Assembly (NCBI GenBank): GCA_030527085.1
Contig: JAUNBN010000078.1
Coordinates: 1 to 6,542, forward strand
From: Oscillospiraceae bacterium
Lineage (GTDB): Bacteria > Bacillota > Clostridia > Oscillospirales > Ruminococcaceae
Direction: 5' to 3'
Length of the DNA: 6,542 nucleotides
The position numbers were made by a program, and so were the translations under genes. Shown piece after piece: positions 1 to 5,576 of the stretch (its first letter is position 1; each line of letters begins with the position of its first letter). The notes under the pieces are model-generated. The model did no database searches. It was not told the origin of the DNA and was given only the letters and a program-made list of their open reading frames with translations.

Positions 1-964
1 CTTCTTCGTAGAATTCTACCGCGAGCGAAACCGCGTCGTCGAGCGCCTGCACCTCGTACAGCGCCGTTACGAGGTCTCCATCGGCGGAGGCCATGTCTAT
101 TTTTGCGGCTTCGCAGAAAATGATGAACCTTTCACGGCCTTCAAGGCTTCGAAGGGCGGCGTCGAGCAGCTCAGCCAGGGAAAGCGCCTCGCCCCCATAC
201 TGCGCAGCTCGCAGGCGGTCTATCTCGTAGGCCATCTCATAGTCCCGAAGTCCCCCCCGCGCCAGCGCGAGTATCGGCGATGAACTCGCGGAAAGGGAGC
301 GGACGGCCTGAGGCCCCTGCGCCACTTCAAAACCGGCTTCGAGCGCTGAAGCTATCAGCTCGTCCTCGCCGGCGCGAAATCCGCCCGCACCCAGAAAATC
401 CAGATATTGAGGAACTACGGCTTGCCGCGCTAAGGTTTCGTAGTCGTAGCGGTCTGTCGCGCAGGCATATATGCCTGCCGGCGTGGCGTGGTCTGCGGAG
501 GTAGAACTGATAACGCCGACAGCGTAACCGCGCTGTTTCGCCTCCGCCGCAAAAGGCTTGAGGCTGCGCTCGCTGACGACGTCATAGTTAATCGCACCGT
601 TTTCAGTTTTCTGTCCGGTGAGCATTGCGGTTATCGAGGCCGCAGAATCAGTGACCGAGGAAAGGCTGTCCGTCGACATAAGCCCTATATGGGGAAAGCT
701 GTCGAAGGAGCCTCCCCAGAGCTCGTTTTGGGATTTGCTGTCGCGCGCCTGCTGAAAATAACGGGTCGCGGCTACATGGTTTATTCCCATACCGTCCCCT
801 ATGAAGACGAAAATTCGCTCCACGCCCCCGCTCTCTTCTGCCGAGGAAGAACAGCCTGTGAAAAGCGCCATCGCCAAGATTATAAAGGCCAGCGCAATAG
901 CGGTTATGAGCAGGAGCAGCAGACCCGACGAAAGGCGGGGTCTTTTTTGTTTGTCATCCTTCAT
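1..964 (-). CDS. Alkaline-phosphatase-family (PhoA-like) probable lipoprotein, 3' end outside the window
   Basis: The frame stays open to base 1, giving 321 residues of what is probably a 450-600 residue protein. A basic N-terminus, a hydrophobic stretch (14-36) and FTGCSSS make C38 a likely lipidation site, although Phe at -3 is an uncommon lipobox residue. The PhoA motifs follow: IFVFIGDGMG (51-60) with metal-binding D57, VTDSAASITAMLTGQKT (104-120) with nucleophile S107, HATPA (159-163) with Mg-binding T161, R172 matching the phosphate-binding Arg, and EAAKID (285-290) matching E322 and D327 of E. coli PhoA. The next expected zinc ligand (H331) is alanine (A294) in an ungapped match, and the usual AH before the Arg is AC (C168). 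The remaining ligands (D369, H370 and H412 equivalents) would lie beyond the window. It could be a phosphatase or phosphodiesterase with altered metal use, or a degenerate binding protein, acting outside the membrane on the product of the neighbouring genes. The start is fixed by the ATGA overlap and AAGGAG eleven bases upstream. Confidence 0.85.
   Translation of the reverse strand, partial: MKDDKQKRPRLSSGLLLLLITAIALAFIILAMALFTGCSSSAEESGGVERIFVFIGDGMGINHVAATRYFQQARDSKSQNELWGGSFDSFPHIGLMSTDSLSSVTDSAASITAMLTGQKTENGAINYDVVSERSLKPFAAEAKQRGYAVGVISSTSADHATPAGIYACATDRYDYETLARQAVVPQYLDFLGAGGFRAGEDELIASALEAGFEVAQGPQAVRSLSASSSPILALARGGLRDYEMAYEIDRLRAAQYGGEALSLAELLDAALRSLEGRERFIIFCEAAKIDMASADGDLVTALYEVQALDDAVSLAVEFYEE
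461..478. repeat. Perfect 18-base palindrome inside the phosphatase-like gene
   Basis: GCAGGCATATATGCCTGC equals its own reverse complement over all 18 bases; the flanking bases (460 and 479) do not extend it. It encodes Ala-Gly-Ile-Tyr-Ala-Cys (163-168) of the phosphatase-like protein. It could be a dimeric protein-binding site or a cruciform, but being in coding sequence it may also be chance. Confidence 0.4.
921..953 (+). terminator. Possible intrinsic terminator facing antisense to the operon
   Basis: On the plus strand AGACCC (921-926) pairs with GGGTCT (938-943). The inner part can close imperfectly on a GAAA loop, and the hairpin is followed by a T-rich run (944-952). This has the form of a rho-independent terminator for plus-strand transcripts, yet it lies in the early codons of the minus-strand phosphatase-like gene. 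It may be a by-product of the Lys-Gln-Lys-Arg-Pro-Arg codons. Confidence 0.3.
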
Positions 965-2391
965 CCCGTGTTTTTCTCCTTATCGCGTGTATGGGTGTCT
1001 CTTTTAATTGTTCCCCAGTGGTGCCTGTCTCGCCGGTAGTTCACAAAGGCGCTCATACGGTAGACGCTTAACAACTGGTGAAATCCAAGGCTTTCTATAA
1101 AAGAGAATAGGATCACCTTAATTGCCTGCCAGACAGTAAGCTGAACGCTCAGGGTGTAGTTGCGCATAAAAAACGAGGTAATGGTAACAAGCGTACTCAA
1201 CAGGAAGAATAAAAAGAAATACCAGATCATAAACGGAATGTTCAGCATTTGCAGATAGGCGGCTAGAAGTATTACTGTGAGGCCAAGCAGCTCTATAACA
1301 GGCTCTACGGCCTCCAGCAAGAGATAGTATACCATGGAAAGCAAGCCCATGCTACCATAGGTAGGATTAAAAAGCGCTTCTTTGTGGATGCCGAGGCTTT
1401 GGAAAAGGCCCATATGCCATCTTCTGCGCTGGGTTTTAAGGTCTGAAAGCGTGGAGGGAACCTGCGTCCAGCAGACGGCGTCTGAGGCATAGACTATACG
1501 ATATGGTATGTGCCCGCGCCGGCAGAAGGCGTGCAGCTTTACAACCAGCTCCATGTCCTCTCCCACAATATTGGTGTTGTAGCCGCCGACTTGTATTACC
1601 AAATCCTTGCGGAAGAGGCCGCAGGCGCCCGAAATTATCATGTTTCCGTTAAAGGCGTCCAGCAGCAGGCGCATACCCATAAAGGTTCGCGAGTAGTCGA
1701 GAAGCTGCAGCAGCACGAGGGGCTTGGACGGAAAGCGGTGCTCTTCTATAACCCCGTCGCGTATCAGGGTTTCGTTGGCAACCTGTACAGACCCCCCTAC
1801 CGCAATTACTCTGCTGTCTTCGATAACGGGCATTATTATCTTTTGCAACGCGTCCTTTTGCAGAATTGAGTCCGCGTCCATCGTTAAAAAATAAGGATAG
1901 CTGGAGAGGTTTACTCCCATGTTTAAAGCGTCAGCCTTGCCGCCGTTTTCCTTGATTGCGAGCATAATATGGGGCTTTTGCCCCTCGGATTCATAAAGAG
2001 CCTTTATGGGAAGGCAGGAAGTCTGCAGGCGCACGGGCCGATTTGTCCTCTTCAGGTCAAGAGCTTCTATAAGCACCTCAGCGGTTGCGTCGGTCGAGCC
2101 GTCGTCTATAACGATGACTTCATACTCCGAGTAATCCAGTTTGGTGAGCGAGCTCACCGCGTCCAAAATCGTAAGCTCTTCGTTGTGGGCCGGCACCAAA
2201 ATGGATATCGGAAAGTAATTAGTCATATCCTGCAGGCTCAAAGTGGCCTGATATTCCTTGAGCTTCATGCGCCTGTCGGAAACTACGGAGCCGTAAATGG
2301 CCGCGAAAAACAGGAGCACAGCGTAGCAGACAACGTACAGCAAAAAGAAGTAGTTGGCAACGCTGACAAAATCTCTTAAGAACTCGCTCAT
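961..2391 (-). CDS. Processive-type family 2 glycosyltransferase (polysaccharide synthase, PgaC/hyaluronan-synthase-like)
   Basis: This 476-residue membrane protein shows the full GT2 synthase layout. A transmembrane helix at about 11-37 is followed by basic residues, placing the GT-A domain in the cytoplasm. Motifs in order are ISILVPAHNEE (62-72), VIVIDDGSTD (92-101) for UDP-sugar binding, GGKADALN (150-157), TMDADS with the metal-binding DxD (170-175), SGACGLFR (254-261), the catalytic-base motif GED (D279), and QRRRW (321-325), the Q(Q/R)xRW signature of processive synthases. Three or four transmembrane helices follow (about 348-450), then a basic hydrophilic tail. The family polymerises a sugar from a UDP-activated donor, typically beta-linked, and passes the chain through its own membrane channel. 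Poly-N-acetylglucosamine, hyaluronan-like or another glycan are all possible; the sugar cannot be read from sequence. No deacetylase or outer-membrane exporter gene is in the window. Both ends overlap neighbouring genes by ATGA. The family call is very sure; the product is not. Confidence 0.95.
   Translation of the reverse strand: MSEFLRDFVSVANYFFLLYVVCYAVLLFFAAIYGSVVSDRRMKLKEYQATLSLQDMTNYFPISILVPAHNEELTILDAVSSLTKLDYSEYEVIVIDDGSTDATAEVLIEALDLKRTNRPVRLQTSCLPIKALYESEGQKPHIMLAIKENGGKADALNMGVNLSSYPYFLTMDADSILQKDALQKIIMPVIEDSRVIAVGGSVQVANETLIRDGVIEEHRFPSKPLVLLQLLDYSRTFMGMRLLLDAFNGNMIISGACGLFRKDLVIQVGGYNTNIVGEDMELVVKLHAFCRRGHIPYRIVYASDAVCWTQVPSTLSDLKTQRRRWHMGLFQSLGIHKEALFNPTYGSMGLLSMVYYLLLEAVEPVIELLGLTVILLAAYLQMLNIPFMIWYFFLFFLLSTLVTITSFFMRNYTLSVQLTVWQAIKVILFSFIESLGFHQLLSVYRMSAFVNYRRDRHHWGTIKRDTHTRDKEKNTG
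976..981 (-). promoter_or_regulatory. Ribosome binding site of the phosphatase-like gene, inside the glycosyltransferase gene
   Basis: AAGGAG lies eleven bases before the ATG at 964 and encodes Lys471-Glu472 in the basic tail of the glycosyltransferase. It fixes the start together with the ATGA overlap at 961-964. Confidence 0.75.
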
Positions 2392-3437
2392 ACCGTTGCG
2401 GCCTCCTTAACATTTATAGCGTACTGCATTATATTGCGCGCGTAGCGGTCGCTGCTGTTCAGGGCTTCGCCGACAAGATCGGGTCTGCGGCTCGCCAGCG
2501 TTGCGGCGCTGTTATACCGCACATACCAATTTCGCGAGGAAAGGCAGCGCAGCAGCTGGTCGCCGCAGCTCCTGCAGGAGTAGCTTTCAAGGGAGCGCGC
2601 GGCCATAGCGGCGTATTCCCACTCCTCGTGACCCAGGAACTCGGAAATCTGCTTTTGAGCGGGCCGGTAAGGCAGCGCGCCGAAGTATTTAATTGCGGCT
2701 ATGCGAATCTCGCCGTCTGTTTCGGCGTCCTTCATCAGCGAGAGTATGCGCTTTGAAAACGCGGTCTCTCCGAGCCTTATCATTGCGGAAAGCAGCGCGC
2801 AGATTAAATTGGGGTGGTAGCTCGGCACCTCGTCCAGTATAGCTCCGGCCAGGAGACGGAAGTCGCCGCGGTAGAGCAGCAGCACATCGGTTAGCAGCTT
2901 AACTCCGTAGTGCTGCGGATAGCCCTCCAGTTCTTTAAACGCTTCCAAAAGAAACTGACGGCTGCCGAGCGCCGCGCAGGCCCTCAATGAAGCCACTCGA
3001 AGATAGACGGGCTGCCTGTGGATGCAGTCAGTTAAAAAGCGCCGGAACTCGGTGCTGTCAAGGCCGCTGAGGCTGCCGATGTTGACAGCCAGCGCCCGCA
3101 CGGCGTCGTCGCGCCTCGAATAGCGAAAGAGATTTTCGTTGACGGAGCGGCCCACAAGCTGTCGCGCCTCCTCGGAGACGCCCTCTTCGCCGCGCTGCTG
3201 CAGAGCCTCCAGAAGCGCCTGAAGATATGTATTCCTCTCCAGCAGCCAGGTGAGGTGCGCGGCGTTTGAGGGGGCGCTTAATATCCTCTTAAGCGTCTCG
3301 ACGCGCCGCGTATGGGCAAAGCTTCTCGGCCTTGTAAAAATGTAACGGAAAAAATTATATAGATTTACCAGCAGGCAGAACAGAACGCAGATTTCTATTA
3401 TCAGCAGGTTGCTTTCATAAAACGCGGAGTCTATCAT
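2388..3437 (-). CDS. Membrane-anchored cytoplasmic HEAT-repeat protein
   Basis: This 349-residue protein has one N-terminal hydrophobic segment (about 11-30) followed by a basic stretch (RYIFTRPRSFAHTRR), so the positive-inside rule places the remainder in the cytoplasm. From about residue 109 the sequence is all-helical with HEAT-like repeats; clear examples are YLRVASLRACAALG (145-158), GEIRIAAIKYFGALP (242-256), EWEYAAMAARSLESY (272-286) and WYVRYNSAATLASRRP (304-319). No catalytic motif is visible, so a protein-binding scaffold or regulator is the likely role, with the downstream glycosyltransferase as the obvious partner. A CxxC pair (C288, C291) could be a redox or metal site or chance. 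I chose the ATG at 3437 because it follows the upstream TAA by one base and has AGGAAG six bases before it; an in-frame TTG at 3455 would add six residues but lacks a good ribosome binding site. The TGA stop overlaps the next start as ATGA. The fold is fairly sure; the function is unknown. Confidence 0.8.
   Translation of the reverse strand: MIDSAFYESNLLIIEICVLFCLLVNLYNFFRYIFTRPRSFAHTRRVETLKRILSAPSNAAHLTWLLERNTYLQALLEALQQRGEEGVSEEARQLVGRSVNENLFRYSRRDDAVRALAVNIGSLSGLDSTEFRRFLTDCIHRQPVYLRVASLRACAALGSRQFLLEAFKELEGYPQHYGVKLLTDVLLLYRGDFRLLAGAILDEVPSYHPNLICALLSAMIRLGETAFSKRILSLMKDAETDGEIRIAAIKYFGALPYRPAQKQISEFLGHEEWEYAAMAARSLESYSCRSCGDQLLRCLSSRNWYVRYNSAATLASRRPDLVGEALNSSDRYARNIMQYAINVKEAATV
2402..2408 (-). 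promoter_or_regulatory. Ribosome binding site of the glycosyltransferase gene, inside the HEAT gene
   Basis: AAGGAGG lies ten bases before the ATG at 2391 and encodes the Lys-Glu near the C-terminus of the HEAT protein. With the ATGA stop-start overlap this is a typical arrangement for translational coupling. Confidence 0.8.
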
Positions 3438-3438
3438 T

Positions 3439-5565
3439 TTAATCTTCCTCTCCAAAGGCGCTCTGCATTGCGTAGTAGGACGCCTTCAGCCGCATATGCC
3501 AGCTGGGGTTGTTCTCCCAGCCCTTAAGCTCGAACTCGGCAAAGGGCGTAAGGCTGCTTTTTGCTCCCGAATAGACCTGCGCGCTTACATATATGGCTTC
3601 AATACCTATTTCTTCAATACCGTAATTCTCATAGTAATCGTCGTGTATCTGCATTGTGGAGGGGTCGGAGAAGTTGAGCAGGAGCCACGGCAGACGTATC
3701 TCCACTGCGTTTTCGCCGAAGCAGAAGTCGCTCAGGGAATTGAAAGCCGGGCTTGAGGGGTTTCCGTTGCCCATGGTAAGGCGGCCCGTCGGGAAGGTCC
3801 AGGGCTCAAGCTCTGTATCGTCTGTCAAATAGGTTCTGTATCGCAGCAGTTGAAGTATCGTATTGAACTTGGCTGAATCCTTGTCTGGGGGGTTGATATA
3901 GGCGTCCTCTTCCCATATCTCCCTGCGCAGGGTGGCGTAAACGCAGTCGTAATATTCCTGTACGAAGACCTCGGAGTCCTCCTCTCCATTGATGCGCACC
4001 AGGAAATCGACCGGTCTTGAAAAGCTGAGGCGTTGATCTTCGGAGTAGTAGGCACCGGAATTTGGAGTTAAGTCTATCGGCAGATAGAGCAGTGAGTCCT
4101 CAGAAAGTCCGGGGTATTCCACGCAGAAATAGATGTATTTCTCATCGTATTGCATTTTAAGCCGCAGGCCGTCCCTCTCGGCGATAGCCTCGGTCTGCGC
4201 CCAGTCCTCAAGACTGCCGTCCACATAAACGACGCTCTCTTCCTCGCCGGGATCGAAGGTGATAAGGCCGAAGGATTGCTCGTTGGTCTGGTAATCGCTC
4301 CAATATGCATTTCGCGCGAGGTTTACTTCCGGCCAGGTGTTCCAGGTGCGCTTGAACCACTCGTCCTGCCACTCGAACACAATGGCTCCCGCACAGCCCG
4401 CTCGCTTTATGTTTTCATATAAGACCGGCAGGCGCTCGGCCTGTTCGCTTTCCGAGAGGTTCCCCTGATTCATGCCGGTCGCAAGATTAATGCGGGCGAT
4501 GCCTCGCGAGGAGGGCAAGCCAAATTCGGAGATTACGACAGGTATCGTATGGTGGCCGGTGATAGCCCTGAGATAACCGAGGTAGGGGTTCGCCTGTCCG
4601 TTCTCATCCGTATAGTCGGCATAGACCTCCTCAAAATCGAGAAAGGCGGGATAATAGGGATAGATATGGTAGGAGGCGAACATCCCCGAGTTCACTTTAT
4701 CGGTCGGGTGAATGTGCTCTACGTCTATTCTCGCGAGGTTTGTGTTCCTTTGGCGGCGCCATTGCTCGTGAACAAGCGGATCGGTCTCCGGCCAGTTTGA
4801 AAAGGCAAGGAGCCGCTGCTGACCGTATTTTTGAGTTTCATAGCGCAGCATTTCGTTCCCCACGCGCGCGAGCATGGCCTCGAAGGCGGAGGCGTCCGCG
4901 TCGGTATAGAGGTAGTCGCCTTCAAACGAAGCCAGAGACTCGCGCAGGTCATCGGTATACAGCACTATATCCGGCTCCCATTCCACGCCGATTATGTAGC
5001 CCAGCGTCCATTCCGAAACGTCGTGGTAGTAATGCCCGAAGCCGTAGCGGCTGTGATAGCCTATAGACCTCCTGCCATGGATAACGTCCACGGCCTTGCG
5101 GCAGTCCTCGGTAAAGACGTCTATAAACTCGCTCGCATAGGCGTCGTTGCTCGCTCGCATAACGTCGTCATCCACCCACACACCCTGAAGCAGATAGAGG
5201 GGATCCTCTCTGGCGCTGTTGAAGTCGTAAAGAGCCTCGTAAAACACGGGGTCGGATATGGTGTAGATGCGCACGGTGTTGGCGTTCATTTCCCTCATGA
5301 GGCCGAACCATTCGATATATGTGTCGTAGTCGATGGCGAACTCCGTGGCGAAATGACCAGGCAGCCCCGAGCCCAAATCTACGCCCTTTATTTCAAAGAG
5401 CTCCGGTTTGCCGTCGTTATAAAGGTATATGTTTTTGCCTTGGGTAAAGGCAAGCGGCTGCTGTTCTTGGGCTTTGACAGGCACAAAAGAGGTGTAGAGA
5501 AGAAGATAGGCTGCCAGAGCGGCGAGGATTAGAAGGACCGCACAGCTTAGCAGAAAGCGTTTCAT
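3439..5565 (-). CDS. Membrane-anchored TIM-barrel glycoside-hydrolase-like protein with CBM9/DOMON-like C-terminus
   Basis: This 708-residue protein begins with a short basic N-terminus and one hydrophobic segment (about 4-24), a signal anchor or uncleaved signal peptide with no lipobox, so the rest should be outside the membrane. Residues about 58-415 look like a clan GH-A barrel of the GH2/GH5 type: KGVDLGSGLPG at 60-70, NTVRIYT at 96-102 with the typical Arg99, GVEWEP at 193-198 with E195 as candidate acid/base, the substrate-side motif SYHIYPYYP at 298-306, VVISEFG at 343-349 with E347 as candidate nucleophile, and VFEWQDEW at 396-403 for the last strand. After a linker, VDGSLEDW at 448-455 opens a domain resembling CBM9/DOMON-like carbohydrate-binding modules, running to the end. 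It sits between the kinase-like gene and the HEAT and glycosyltransferase genes, so it may cut, edit or bind the polymer made by the synthase. Substrate and catalytic competence are not established: the residue before E195 is Val rather than the Asn usual in this clan. The start has AAGGAG five bases upstream. Confidence 0.8.
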   Translation of the reverse strand: MKRFLLSCAVLLILAALAAYLLLYTSFVPVKAQEQQPLAFTQGKNIYLYNDGKPELFEIKGVDLGSGLPGHFATEFAIDYDTYIEWFGLMREMNANTVRIYTISDPVFYEALYDFNSAREDPLYLLQGVWVDDDVMRASNDAYASEFIDVFTEDCRKAVDVIHGRRSIGYHSRYGFGHYYHDVSEWTLGYIIGVEWEPDIVLYTDDLRESLASFEGDYLYTDADASAFEAMLARVGNEMLRYETQKYGQQRLLAFSNWPETDPLVHEQWRRQRNTNLARIDVEHIHPTDKVNSGMFASYHIYPYYPAFLDFEEVYADYTDENGQANPYLGYLRAITGHHTIPVVISEFGLPSSRGIARINLATGMNQGNLSESEQAERLPVLYENIKRAGCAGAIVFEWQDEWFKRTWNTWPEVNLARNAYWSDYQTNEQSFGLITFDPGEEESVVYVDGSLEDWAQTEAIAERDGLRLKMQYDEKYIYFCVEYPGLSEDSLLYLPIDLTPNSGAYYSEDQRLSFSRPVDFLVRINGEEDSEVFVQEYYDCVYATLRREIWEEDAYINPPDKDSAKFNTILQLLRYRTYLTDDTELEPWTFPTGRLTMGNGNPSSPAFNSLSDFCFGENAVEIRLPWLLLNFSDPSTMQIHDDYYENYGIEEIGIEAIYVSAQVYSGAKSSLTPFAEFELKGWENNPSWHMRLKASYYAMQSAFGEED
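3444..3452 (-). promoter_or_regulatory. Ribosome binding site that decides the HEAT gene start
   Basis: GAGAGGAAG lies six bases before the ATG at 3437, inside the last codons of the glycosidase-like gene. The alternative TTG at 3455 starts upstream of this site and cannot use it, so the site favours the ATG. Confidence 0.65.
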
Positions 5566-5570
5566 AGGGT

Positions 5571-5576
5571 CTCCTT
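5571..5576 (-). promoter_or_regulatory. Ribosome binding site of the glycosidase-like gene
   Basis: AAGGAG lies five bases before the ATG at 5565 and shares bases with the TAA stop of the CotH-like gene. It supports that start and continuous translation from the upstream gene. Confidence 0.8.

Noticed and set aside
921..943. Terminator acting on the operon itself (minus strand)
   Set aside because: Read on the minus strand, the hairpin is preceded by A residues and not followed by a T-run, so it should not stop operon transcription.
488..1039. Plus-strand open frame of 183 codons
   Set aside because: It is antisense to the PhoA-like motifs and spans the gene junction at 961-964; the translation is of low complexity and basic, with no domain.
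3438..3455. TTG start extending the HEAT protein by six residues
   Set aside because: The extension has no good ribosome binding site, while the ATG at 3437 has one six bases upstream and starts one base after the preceding stop.
4831..5532. Plus-strand open frame of 233 codons
   Set aside because: It lies wholly antisense to the glycosidase-like barrel, whose motifs are clear; it has no recognisable domain and looks like a by-product of codon use.
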